DNA of 64,000 nucleotides from Wurfbainia villosa (Eukaryota; Streptophyta; Magnoliopsida; Zingiberales; Zingiberaceae), in contig CM046006.1 of assembly GCA_025175895.1 (NCBI GenBank), forward strand, positions 62,020,288 through 62,084,287, written 5' to 3'. Each line of letters opens with the position of its first letter. Positions within the stretch are counted from its first letter, which is position 1. The position numbers and the translations under genes are program-made. Positions 45,477 to 57,444 of this stretch are shown here, in pieces. The notes beneath the pieces are model-generated. The model saw only the letters and a list, made by a program, of their open reading frames with translations, was not told the DNA's origin and searched no databases.

Positions 45477-47121
45477 ATCTCTCCCTTTTTTATATTTGAT
45501 AAAACCTTTGAGTTAGGCCACCTAACTCAAACCATCAATTTCCACAATTCTCCTCCTTTTTGACATACATCAAAAAGGCTCTCCCCAAGGGTATCAATGT
45601 CTCATATCCCAATGAGATATTACAATCTCTCCCTTGGTCCAAAAACATCTAGGATGTCTTCACTCTTCCTAGTGATAAGTCCCATATCACTAAATGAGAG
45701 GCAATCCTTTTCCAAATTTCTTACTTTCGAGGAAAAATACATCCATCATCCCATGATGGATAACCTCCCCCTAAAGGCTTGCTCCCCCTTAACCATTACA
45801 CCAACAATGTCCTTGGAGAGTTCCTAAGTCTATACGAACACTAAACCATCAAAATTAAGGCAAAACGTTCAAACTTGAATTTTCACACACCTTAAAATTT
45901 GACTCTCATCCTATGCAACTCTCCTAATCTATTTTGAATGGATTTTCGCCCTTCTAATGCTTTCCAAAGCATATCTTTATGTTAGGAGTAGTTAGAGTTG
46001 CCTAAAGTAGCTAAAACTGGGATAAATAAACTTTGTTTATCCAAAATCAACATTGGCAGTTAACTCACTCAGCAACCAAATATAATGGGTGAAAAATGTT
46101 TGAAAAATAAAATACTCATTAAATAGTGAGATTGATACAAAGTTTAAAACAAAGATAACTTCAATGTTTTGAGTCTACTTTGTATCAACTTCATCAATGG
46201 TGATTGCTATCAAAAGATAGACTTCATCAAGGATTTTTAAAATGATTTTAAAACCTTATATTGGACCTTGATCTATGGGCTCAATGCACGTGACTTGCAC
46301 ATTAGGTTTCCCCATGATTCATCATTATTATTCAATGAGTCCTGAGTTAATTATGATGTACTAAGTAAGCACATGAACTTAACTCATTTTCTAGCATCTC
46401 ACATGTGTCTAGGGTGTATCAATACACACACATGTCAATTTAATGTGAGATGTGAGTTTTTGTTCTTCCTAATTTAAGGTCTCATGCATTTTTCTAGGCA
46501 ACTCTATTTGATTCCCTTATACATGGGACTTCGTATCATGCCATAGTCCTTAAATCAATTTTAATTAATCCTAAATGCATGAATGATGATTATGACATGA
46601 AATGATAGCATAAATAAGCATATGCCAATAATCATGATGTCATGACATATAAATAAAATCTAAGCACTAACATGATATAAAAGTCAAACCCAAACATTAT
46701 CATGACATTTTATATGATTTAATGAAATATGATGTCATGACATGGCAAGCCAAACAAAGCATGAAATGTATAAAATACAAAGGTATATAATACCTAAGTG
46801 TTAAGCTCAAATTGTCATTTTCTAAAATTTACACTAATTTGTCATAACCACTCATCTCCTAAGTGTGGAAAAAACCCAAAATGACACACTATGACTCTAA
46901 AACCTAACTCGTGCAAACTTGATCAATTTTCAAATTTCTAAAATTTAATTGGAACATCCTAAAATCCTTTAGGATATAAATCCAAACTTATTTCCAAGGT
47001 ATCCCATAACCTTGAAAAAGTCCTAAAGTGCCAACTCTACCATGGTTAGGTTAACTACCCAACCATTTAGGGTTGACACACCCTAACCCATTTAGCACGG
47101 TGGAATCACGCTCCTAGGAAT
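45477..47121 (-). other. S5 noncoding tail
   Basis: Polypurine tract at 45477 (ATCTCTCCCTTTTTT on the plus strand), internal copies near 45550-45565, 45767-45777 and 45782-45791. LTR-end mimic TACACCAACA at 45797-45806. Hairpin CATCTCACAT (46395-46404) with ATGTGAGATG (46443-46452), 10-bp stem. Otherwise AT-rich and without coding. Confidence 0.8.
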
Positions 47122-47322
47122 TCAATACCTATTGGAGCTCCTTGAGTTTACTAGGTACTCACTAGGGATATCGTCGCTTAGTACCTTTCTAATGACTCTT
47201 TTAGGCTTAGAAGTCTTGGTCAATTTGGTCTTGCCTAGGTCAACTCTAGGGATAACTTCCCTTGTGACCATCTTAGTTGCTTTCCTAGGTTTCATGGAAA
47301 CCTTGGCCACTAGGCACCTACC
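47122..47322 (-). pseudogene. S5 gag, C-terminal part
   Basis: Minus-strand piece with KPKRVIRKV and EYLVNSRSSNRY, the same C-terminus as S2, ending at a stop in place of the WVPRS Trp. The frame continues beyond A2 at 56659, where ATAGT is repeated. Confidence 0.85.
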
Positions 47323-47327
47323 ATAGT

Positions 47328-49529
47328 TGTTGGGTTTCCGGCACCGCGGCGTGTGTGTGTTCGATCATGTTTCGTAAACATGTGCACAGCGGAAGCAACA
47401 AAAATAATAAATACTCCTATTTATTACAACACACACAACACACGCATGCTATTACAACAAGTGTAGACATAACCGTAAATTAAAATTGCAATAAAAGGAA
47501 ATTAAACTACGTTATACCTTTCGTATGACGTGTAGCGGGAACGGCATCAACCGGAACGATTCTCGTAAGAATCGTCTCTATCCGTATCCACGCCGAGCTC
47601 CTCGGGATGACTTCGCCAAGCCACGAGCTTCGTCTTCGTACGGGTTACTAGCCTCATGTTGAAGACGATGTGATCGAGAGATGATCACGGTCCGAATCCA
47701 AATTCGGACCTAAAGACAAGTCCTCAAGACTTGCTTCTCCGGAGAGGTATTCGTCAACCGATTGACGAATCCTTCGTCCTCCACCTCAGAGGATTACCGG
47801 AGATCAAATCCCCGGTATGTTAGCCGCTGTCGGAGCCCTAACCGTCGTCTAAACGCGGCGCTCCGACGAGAGAAGAAGCTGTCCAGAAAACTGGACAGCT
47901 TGGTGGAGGAGTAGGCGCCCGGCCAAAACCAAGGAAGCAAAGTGCTCACCTTGATGCCAAACCTAAGGAGGATGACCGGAACTCTTCCGGCAGCAGCTCG
48001 ACGCGGCGAGGAAGGAAGCAACCTTCTGGGATGCCGGTTGGAGGACCTTTGGGGCGGCGTGCAGAGTTGAATAGGAGAGGGAGGGGTTGGGCGGCCAAGT
48101 TTGATTAGGTTTAGGGTTAGGGTTTAATCCCTATTTTATAGAGAACTAATTCTCTTAATGGTTAATGGATCATATCCATAAAGCCCGTTAACCCGCTCCA
48201 TTAAGATAAGTTAAAATAAACCAAACAATGATGGTTTATTTTAAGTTAAAACGAACCGAACCAACCTTTGGTTCATTCGTTTAATATAAACCAAACCCTT
48301 TGGTTTATTCTCATCCATTGGATTAGGACCAAACCATTTTGGTCCATCCATTATGTCTTCATAAGACACTGCCCATCCACGCTTCCATTGCGACTGAAAC
48401 AATTTCATGCTCGCTTTATGTTTGGTCCAACCAAACATAGTTTCTCTCGGTCTGAGAATCCCATTCTCAAGCTCGTTTTAAATCCTTTGGATTACACTCG
48501 TTGTGCGTGTGACCAAATAGGTTCTCGGTTTATGTTGGCCGTCTATAATTAACCATTAATTATAGAACGATCATGAGTGGCACCTAGTAGTACATCATGA
48601 TCCCCAATTAACCGAAAAGATCAACGGTTGATCCAGAACTATTTCTGAAACCCTTCAGTAGATCGAATGAATCGTGCCCCATTCCCTTCACTCATCTTAT
48701 ACCCACTTGGTTCAGGACATGGTCTATTGTGTCAGTCCCCACTAGGCTGACTACGTCACACCTAGCCCAAGTATCATTTCCTCGTCCTACGGATTCTAGT
48801 TACTCCACATGTATCGAAGAGTACTTTACTCTAAACATGTAATGCTTTGGCCAAAGACTTTAGTAACAATCCGACGAGAGGCCATGGGTATACATCTCCT
48901 CGCAAGGAGTAGTGAATCCTTTATAGGCTATTCAAACACCTTCGATCACTTCGACTTATACCCAATCATCCCGGGTCCACATCTCCTTAGAGATGTTTGC
49001 TTAAGATGTCAAAGCATAAGTCTCCATGATCAAGATGACTTGAATACCGCAAGTCAAAGGAACATCGCACTTAAGCCACGGTAAGAACTTCATTGACATA
49101 TCTATATATGCAGAGAACCATATGAAGTCTTACGGCTGGTCACTCCAATGAACTAGTTACCATAACTAGCATCCACGATTAACTCCGGACATCACTATGT
49201 CTCCAGCCAGTGAGAATCAGCTGCTTGGATACACCAAGGAGTATACCTCGTGCTAGTCTCGACAGAATTGATGGTGTCCAAATCCATCAATTCATCGACT
49301 AGGGATAATTTCGATACATCACAATTACACATGTAGAGATACTCACTAGTTGTGATCCAATCACAAATTCTCTCATACTGTGAATCGTATCGTGGACATT
49401 CAGTAAATGAGTTTAAGATCCAATCAAATACATAAAACATGTATACTCAAATAGTGAATCTTCATTTATCATATAAATGGTTCATACATAAGGCGATTGC
49501 CTTAGGACATCTCTCATATATTACTAACA
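47328..49529 (-). repeat. A2 3' LTR (2202 bp)
   Basis: Pairs with 54494-56653. It keeps a well-formed start (TGTTGGGTTTCCGGCACCG), whereas the sister copy has lost several bases there. A telomere-like AGGGTTTAGGG-type stretch near 48108-48125 is only two units long. Confidence 0.95.
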
Positions 49530-49545
49530 GACTCCCACTTGGCCT
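49530..49545 (-). promoter_or_regulatory. A2 polypurine tract
   Basis: Plus strand GACTCCCACTTGGCC directly after the LTR. The sense strand is GGCCAAGTGGGAGTC, purine-rich and next to the 3' LTR. Confidence 0.85.
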
Positions 49546-49998
49546 AATGCCAATCGCTACGGTATCCAATACCATATGCTCTAACATGACCCTCAAACTT
49601 ACTTTGAGGTAATGCTTTAGTCAAAGGATCCGCTAAGTTCCTTTCAGTGGGAATTTTCTCGATTTGTATTTCGTTCCTACTGATGATCTCTCTGATAAGA
49701 TGATAGCGGCGAAGCACATGTTTGGATCATTGATGAGACCACATCAAGTTCAGAGATGAACTTCTTGATCCAAACCGCTTCCTTTGCTGCTTCCAAAGCT
49801 GCAATGTATTCTGCCTTAGTGGCAGAATCCGCTATAGTGTCAAGCTTGGAACTTTTCCAACTTATTGCGCCCCCATTCAAGGTGAACACGTATCGGTGAG
49901 ACACGGAATCATCCTTATGCATGCGGAAGGCGGCATCCGTATACCGCGTATCACCATGTCCCCTTCTCCATATATTAGGAACACATCCTTAGTTCTTC
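49546..49998 (-). pseudogene. A2 RNase H, broken
   Basis: Minus-strand piece 49922-49677 with GGAISWKSSKLDTIADS, TKAEYIAALEAAKEAVWIKKF, the Copia RNase H core (one catalytic Glu in the AEY motif). Frames shift on either side, and the final YCDN/ADPLTK segment is only partly traceable. Confidence 0.8.
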
Positions 49999-50961
49999 TC
50001 AAGTACTTAAGGATCGTCTTAATACGCCCAATGATCCATTCTGGATCGAGTATCTGCTCGTGACACTCAGAGCATACGATACATCGGGCCTCGTACATAA
50101 CATAGCATACATGATAGATCCTATTGCGGATGCATAGGGAATCTTACTCATGCAAATCCTCTCGTCTTCTGTGCGCGGACACATAGACTTCGAAAGGTGT
50201 ACCCCATGCCTGATGGGCAGATAACCTTTCTTGGATTCTGACATGCTAAACCTCTTTAGCACTCGGTCTATATATGTAGACTGCGAAAGACCAAGCAATC
50301 GTTTCGATCTATCTCTATAGATCTTAATCCCAAGGATGTAGGTTGCTTCTCCCAGGTCTTTCATGGAGAATGTCTTGGATAACCAAACCTTAACTGACTG
50401 TAAGATTGACACATCGTTTCCTATAAGTAGTATGTCATCGACATACAATACTAGGAACACGACTGCACTCCCACTAACCTTCTTGTACACACAAGGTTCG
50501 TCTGGATTTTGTTAGAAATCAAACTTTTTGATTGTCTCATCAAAACGGATATTCCAGCTCCTGGATGCTTGCTTCAATCCATAAATGGATCGTCGCAACT
50601 TGCATACCTTGGTTTTATCAACCGATGTGAAACCCTCAGGCTGTATCATATACACGTCCTCGAGCAAGTTTCCATTAAGGAAAGTTGTTTTCACATCCAT
50701 CTGCCATATCTCATAATCATAATGAGCTGCTATGGCCAGGAGCATCCGAATGGATTTAAGCATAGCTACAGGCGAATAGGTTTCGTCATAATCAACACCT
50801 TGCTTTTGACGATATCCTTTCGCCACCAATCTAGCCTTATAGGTAATCACATTACCATCCATGTCGATTTTCTTCTTGAAAACCCACTTGCACCCTATAG
50901 GCTTTATGCCTTCAGGTGGGTCAACCAAGTTCCAAACTTGGTTTTCGTACATGGAATCCAT
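49999..50961 (-). pseudogene. A2 reverse transcriptase, broken
   Basis: Two open pieces. 50961-50512 has NLVDPPEGIKPIGCKWVFK, ARLVAKGYRQ, QMDVKTTFLNG and IYGLKQASRSW. 50490-49999 has FLVLYVDDILLIG (catalytic YVDD) and MKDLGEATYILGIKIYRD. A stop between them (TTC TAA CAA) and another before MDSMYENQ (Glu codon to TAA) interrupt the frame. Confidence 0.9.
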
Positions 50962-51321
50962 TTACGACTTCATGGCACCAAGCCACTTATCCCTTTCTGA
51001 ACTTGTCAGCACTTCTTCATAACTGGTAGGCTCCTCATCATCAATGAGTAACACGTCGTTCGATTCGCTTACGAGAAATCCATATCTCTCAGGAATATTG
51101 CGTGTTCTACCAGATCTACGAAGATGTGGTGTTACAATAGGTCCAGCCGATTGCTCATCACTATGAGTTGTCGGCTGTTGTGCTTCACCAGGTATCTCAT
51201 TAATGTCTATTTGAGTCTCTCGAGCCTCCTCAAGCTCGACGACACTCCCACTGTTTTCTTGCAAGAGAAACTCTTTCTCTAGAAACACAGCATGCCTTGA
51301 AACAAACACCTTTTGTTCCAC
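50962..51321 (-). pseudogene. A2 integrase-RT linker
   Basis: 119-codon open piece with HAVFLEKEFL, then RRSGRTRNIPERYGF, the conserved Copia linker before RT. Continuous with the RT except for one stop. Confidence 0.85.
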
Positions 51322-52372
51322 AGGATGATAGAATTGGTAACCCCTTGTTTCCTTAGGGTATCCAATAAATAGACATTTATCAGACTTAGCATCCAGTTTG
51401 TATGATACAGTCCTGCTTCACATAAGCAGGACAACCCCATATCTTCAAGTAAGATACATGAGGTTTCTTACTATTCCATATCTCATATGGAGTAGTTGAG
51501 ACTACCTTGGTAGGCATTCTGTTTAACAAGTAAACAACTGTCTGAAGTGCATAGCCCCAAAAGGACTTGGGAAGAGTTGCATGATTCATCATTGACCTGA
51601 CCATGTCCAACAAGGTCCGGTTACGCCTCTCAGATACACCATTATGCTGTGGTGTATATGGCGGAGTCCATTGAGACAATATACCATTGTCTCTTAGATA
51701 ATCAAGAAACTCTTGACTTAAGTATTCACCACCTCGATCCGATCGAAGTATTTTAATACTCTTGTCATGTTGTTTCTCTACTTCATTTCTGAATTCTTTG
51801 AACCTTTCAAAGGCTTCAGACTTGTGTTTCATCAAGAACACATACCCAAACCGTGAGTGATCATCGGTGAAGGTAATGAAGTAGCTTTAGCCTCCTAATG
51901 CTTGAGTTAACATAGGTCCACATACATCAGTATGTATTAGACCTAGTAACTCTCCCACTCGTTCACCTTTTCCCGTAAAAGGTAACTTAGTCATCTTGCC
52001 TTTTAAGCATGATTCGCATGTATCGTATGAATCCAATTCAAACGATTCCAGAATTCCACATCGGTGTAATTCGGACATGCATTTCTTGCTTACATGGCCA
52101 AGACGACAATGCCACATGTAGGAGTCTATTTGATTATCCTTTCGAGCACTCTTGTTGCTCGCTTCGATATTGCAAATGTCACTGGATACGTCCAATGTAT
52201 AAACACCATTGCTTAAAGTTCCAGTCCCATAAAGAACCCCATTCAAAGTTATGTAACAACAATTGTTACTAAACGTCAAATGGAAACCATTTCTATTTAA
52301 ACAAGAAATAGAAATGATGTTCTTTATCAACAAAGGAATATAAAAGCAATTGTCGATTCTAAGACAAGTCAC
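51322..52372 (-). pseudogene. A2 integrase, broken
   Basis: 52372-51887 holds the zinc finger (WHCRLGHVSKKC, CESCLKGK) and HTDVCGP with the first catalytic Asp. 51841-51386 holds SDRGGEYLSQEF (second Asp) and TPQHNGVSERRNR (catalytic Glu), then SFWGYAL and LKIWGCPAYVK. Short frame breaks separate the pieces. Confidence 0.9.
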
Positions 52373-53214
52373 GGAGTTTCAACAAATACGTTCGATGGCG
52401 AGTGCGGAACCTTTGCTTCATTCCCAACACGTAAATTTGACTCTCCCTTGACGAGTCTTCTTCTATTCCTTAGCCCATGTATGTCATTACATATATGTGA
52501 GCCACACCCAGTATCCAATACCCAAGTGTCTAAGGAAATAGAATGACAATCAATAAAGAAGGATTCTGAAGAAGATGGGGCATCCGATGCCTTATCCTTC
52601 TTCACGGACTCAAGATAAATCTTGCACTTTCTTCGCAAATGGCTCTCCTTGCCATAATGATGGCAAGTTTCCTTTTGTGCTAGTTCTACCTTCTTAGCCC
52701 TTCTCTTCTTTCCCTTCTGCTGTTCCTTTGACTTCCTCTTAGAACCTTTCTTCGAGGAATCAACTAACAGCACCGTCCCCTGCTCATGCTTCTCAGAAGA
52801 CTCCACAGTCTTGATATTGAGCGATTACAGATGAACCTCCTAGCATCTCAGAGGTGAAGAGGAGCTTTGAGACTTCAAACCTTTCGAATCTCACTTGCTC
52901 ATCAACCAACTCACAAAGATGAAGGACTACGATATGAGCATCCATATGCTCATGCTGCTTTCGTAGCTTGGGTTCCATCGTGGCTAGCATGATGCAACTC
53001 ACCATTTCAGAATCATTCACATGTTTCTGATAGGCCAACAATTGGTCCAGAGTTGCATCGTCACTAGGACGGGCGGGAAGAGGCGCTTCGAGGACATACA
53101 CAAGCTTTTCACCTTGAGAACAATTCTCAAGTTTCTAAGCCAGTCCAAGAAGTTCGGCCCAGTCAATTTATTTGAATCCAAAATGGAACGCAAATTCAAA
53201 CACATCATGATCAA
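52373..53214 (-). pseudogene. A2 gag and protease, broken
   Basis: Starts at ATG 53214. A frameshift after NLRIVLK moves the frame to 53101-52793 (UBN2 mid-region, HEHMDAHIVV). A small indel near 52800 leads to 52806-52369, with a Lys-rich stretch, the knuckle CHHYGKESHLRRKC (second Cys replaced by Tyr, as in A1), and protease WVLDTGCGSHICND. Confidence 0.87.
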
Positions 53215-54493
53215 TATATTAACTTAGAAATACAAAACGAGCATATATGAGAAAGATGATTTTAAAATGCATCAATATACATTTATAAATCCCATTCATT
53301 TTTCGAATTTCAAAAACCTCAAAATCACTTCGGGAGATTGTAGGTTCATCTCCGAATGGGTTGATATCCATCATAGTTATGAATAACCTTGGAGAGAGTC
53401 CAACAAGCCATTCATAGCTACGACGGTAGGTATCATCTATACCGATTGCATATCACGTATATGCAACTATCACAATGTGCTATCAACTAATTGAATGTTC
53501 ACACATACATTGGGTTGTTAACACATTAACAAGTATGCATCATATGCATAGCACCCAACTTCACCTCCCTTTACATCGACCTTGGAGAGAGTCCAACAAG
53601 ATGATGCTCCAGGTTAAAGCCAACCCATTAATCAGGACATAGTTTTAATATGGTTAGAGCGCATTCAACCAATTAGCCCAGCTTGGAGAGAGTCCAACAA
53701 CCAAAGCTAACGATTGACCTCTGACTCTTACCATATTAGTATTAAACTATTCCATGGTTTGAACATGTTCGAGTTCGAGTAGGGCTTGGAAGAGTCCAAC
53801 AACCCAAACAAGAAAGCGGAACTCTGGTTCTAACCATATTAATGGAAGGTGTAGGCTTTAATATTGATTAAGGGTTTTATGTCTCATCCTCTTTGCATGC
53901 AAATAACTATTATCTACATGGCATGGCATACATGGCATACATCTACATGTCACGACACGCATGGCATAATGTTATGCATCTAATGCAATTACATGGCATA
54001 CAATTATGTCATGTATATATTTCCTTATATGTCATAACTATTTATGGAAATAAAATATGTTTAAGATTTGATTCTCCAAATCAAATCATAATTAAATTAG
54101 GAAACAAATTTCAAAATCTAATCACCTATTTTATTCATGGAATTATTTGATTAAGGAAAATCTATTTAGGAAACCAATTTCCTAAATCATTAAAACTACT
54201 TATGGAAATAAAATATTTTAAGATTTGATTTCCCAAATCAAATCATGATTAAATTAGGAAACAAATTTCCAGAATCTAAGCAAATATTTTATTTATGGAA
54301 AATATCAATTTCCATAAATACTTCCAACTTTCCAAAAGTGGAAGATTTCCATAAATACTTCTAGACTTTCCAAAATTGAAAAATTTCCATAAATACTTCT
54401 AAATTTCCAAAATTAGAAAATTTCAGAAATACATTATGACTATCATAAAACAATTTTAGATTATGTGAAACACAACTGGGCTCTGATACCCTT
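53215..54493 (-). other. A2 leader and primer-binding site
   Basis: Same design as A1: TTGGAGAGAGTCCAACAA at 53389, 53582 and 53683, and a shortened copy at 53786. AT-rich inverted repeats run from about 54040 to 54430. The primer site, plus strand GGGCTCTGATACC (54478-54490), has lost the last matching base. No coding. Confidence 0.8.
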
Positions 54494-56653
54494 TGTTGGG
54501 TTTTAGGCGTGTGTGTGTTCGATCATGTTTCGTAAACATGAGCACAGTGAAGCAATTAAAAATAATAAATCTATATTTATTACAACACACACAACTGCGC
54601 ATGCTATTACAACAAGTGTAGACATAACCGTAAATTAAAATTTGCAATAAAGAAATTAAACTCGTTATACCTTTCGTATGGCGTGTAGCGGAAACGGCAT
54701 CAGCGGGCGATCCTGCGTAAGAATCGTCTCTATCGTATCCGCAGGGCTCCTGGGATGACCACCGCTAAGTCCACGAGCCGTCTTCGTCACGGGTTACTAG
54801 CCTCGTGTTGAAGGCGGCGTGATCGAGAGATGATCACGATCGAATCCAAATTCGGACCTAAAGACAAGTCCTCAAGACTTGCTTCTCCGGAGAGGTATTC
54901 GTCAACCGATTGACGAATCGCTTCGTCCTCCACCTCAGAGGATTACCGGAGATCAAATCCCGGTATGTTAGCGCTGTCGGAGCACTAACCGTCGTCCAAG
55001 CGGCGCTCCGGCGGAAGGAGAAAAGCTGTCAGAAAACTGGACAGCTTGGTGGAGGAGGCGCCCGGCCAAAACCAAGGAAGCAAAGTGCTCACCTTGATGC
55101 CAAACCTAAGGAGGATGACCGGAACTCTTCCGCAGCAGCTCGGCGCGAGGAGGAAGGAAGCAACCTTCTAGGGCGCCGGTTGGAGGACCTTTGGGCTGGG
55201 CGGCACAGCTTGGAGTTGCGGCCGAATAGGAGAGGGAGGTTAGTTTAGGGTTAGGGTTTAATCCCTATTTTATAGAGAACTAATTCTCTTAGTGGTTAAT
55301 GGATCATATCCATAAAGCCCGTTAACCCGCTCCATTAAGATAAGTTAAAATAAACCAAACCATGATGGTTTATTTTAAGTTAAAACGAACCGAACCAACC
55401 TTTGGTTCATTCGTTTAATATAAACCAAACCCTTTGGTTTATTCTCATCCAGTGGATTAGGACCAAACCATTTTGGTCCATCCATTATGTCTTCATAAGA
55501 CACGGCCCATCACGCTTCCATTGCATTGAAACAATTTCATGCTCGCTTTATGTTTGGTCGACCAAACATAGTTTCTCTCGATGCGAGAATCCCATTCTCA
55601 AGCTCGTTTTAAATCCTTTGGATTACACTCGTTGTCGTGTGACCAAATAGGTTCTCGGTTTATGTTGGCCGTCTATAATTAACCATTAATTATAGAGCGA
55701 TCATGAGTGGCACCTAGTAGTACATCATGATCCCCAATTAACGAAAAGATCAGCGGTTGATCGAGAACTATTTACGAAACCCTTGATGGCTCGAATGAAT
55801 CGTGCCCCATTCCCTTCACTCATCTTATGCCCACTTGGTTCAGACATGGTCTATTGTGTCACCCCACTAGTCGACTCACGCCACACCTAGCCCAAGTATC
55901 ATTTCCTCGCCCTACGGATTCTAGTTACTCCACATGTATCGAAGAGTACTTTACTCTAAACATGTAATGCTTTGGCCAAAGACTTTAGTAACAATCCGAC
56001 GAGAGGCCATGGGTATACATCTCCTCGCAAGGAGTAGTGAATCCTTTATAGGCTATTCAAACACCTTCGATCACTTCGACTTATACCCAATCATCCCGGG
56101 TCCACATCTCCTTAGAGATGTTTGCTTAAGATGTCAAAGCATAAGTCTCCATGATCAAGATGACTTGAATACGCAAGTCAAAGGAACATCGCACTTAAGC
56201 TACAGTAAGAACTTCATTGACATATCTATATATGCAGAGAACCATATGAAGTCTTACGGCTGGTCACTCCAATGAACTAGTTACCATAACTAGCATCCAC
56301 GATTAACTCCGGACATCACTATGTCTCCAGCCAGTGAGAATCAGCTGCTTGGATACACCAAGGAGTATACCTCGTGCTAGTCTCGACAGAATTGATGGTG
56401 TCCAAATCCATCAATTCATCGACTAGGGATAATTTCGATACATCACAATTACACATGTAGAGATACTCACTAGTTGTGATCCAATCACAAATTCTCTCAT
56501 GCTGTGAATCGTATCGTGGACATTCAGTAAATGAGTTTAAGATCCAATCAAATACATAAAACATGTATACTCAAATAGTGAATCTTCATTTATCATATAA
56601 ATGGTTCATACATAAGGCGATTGCCTTAGGACATCTCTCATATATTACTAACA
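54494..56653 (-). repeat. A2 5' LTR (2160 bp)
   Basis: Sister of 47328-49529. The last 700 bp are almost identical, but 54500-55900 shows many 1-5 bp losses at CG-rich sites. One short stretch (GCAATTAAAAATAATAAATC) matches A1 rather than its sister. Confidence 0.93.
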
Positions 56654-56658
56654 ATAGT

Positions 56659-57439
56659 TAACCTTAGGGATGACTTCCCTAGTAACCTTGGTTTTCCTAT
56701 ACCTAGAAATGGTTCCATAATCAAATGGAACACTATGGTAGGTCTCCTTGGGCTTAGGTTTGTGACCCAAACTTTTCTTGCCCCTAAATGGCTCTTGCCT
56801 CCTAGACCCTTGAATTGGATTTTGCATCTTCCTAAGGGTCTTCTCTAATTTCTTAAGCCTTGACCTCAAGGCTTGGTTCTCTAATTCTAATTTCTCAATT
56901 TTTGATTTTTCATTAACCTTTTGGGAATAGTTCTTTCTCTTAGACATATGTCTACCCTTCTTAGGGTTAATGCCTAAATGATCTTCTACCTTCCTAATGC
57001 CTTCCTTAGGTAGAATTGTTCTAGGTTATTGGTTCTATATTTATCCTTAACCCTAACATTGCAAGATTTAGCACCTAAGCAAATATATTTATTGCTATTA
57101 GCATGTCTTTCATTATTATGTACAATTGCAAGAGAATTAAAATTACTCCTAGCATGCTTTTGATTGTTGCATAAATAAAGAGCATTATTGAAATGTACCT
57201 TCGATTTTGCCTTAGCTCCTCCTACATGTGTAGCTCCTCCCTTTCCCTTGATAGGTTGTCTTCCCATAGGGGCATTGACTTCTATAGTGCCCCTTTTGAT
57301 GGCATTTGAAGCAAATGATGTGCTCCTTGCTTTTAATTGTTAAGGCACTGGCATCCTTAGGCTTTTCATGAACTTTTGGCATGGGTTGAGTCTTCTTGAC
57401 TCTTTTTGGACACTTGCTCTTGTAGTGCCCTTGGTCCCT
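56659..57439 (-). pseudogene. S5 gag, middle part
   Basis: Follows directly from 47322 after A2. Minus-strand pieces: 57439-57212 with the second knuckle CFKCHQKGHYRSQC and half of the first (CREQGHYKSKC-type at the T1 edge), 57267-56986, and 56947-56648 with the coiled coil KIEKLELENQALRSRLKKLE. T1 cut the gene inside the first zinc knuckle. Confidence 0.85.
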
Positions 57440-57444
57440 ACACT

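Larger units (their letters stand above)
47328..56653 (-). mobile_element. A2: complete Ty1/Copia element in S5 gag
   Basis: 9326 bp. LTRs 47328-49529 (2202 bp) and 54494-56653 (2160 bp), both TGTTGGG...ACTAACA, with a perfect 5-bp duplication ATAGT (47323-47327 and 56654-56658). Internal order on the minus strand: primer site, leader with hairpins, gag, protease, integrase, RT, RNase H, polypurine tract. Same family as A1. Several stops and frameshifts make it defective. Confidence 0.96.
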
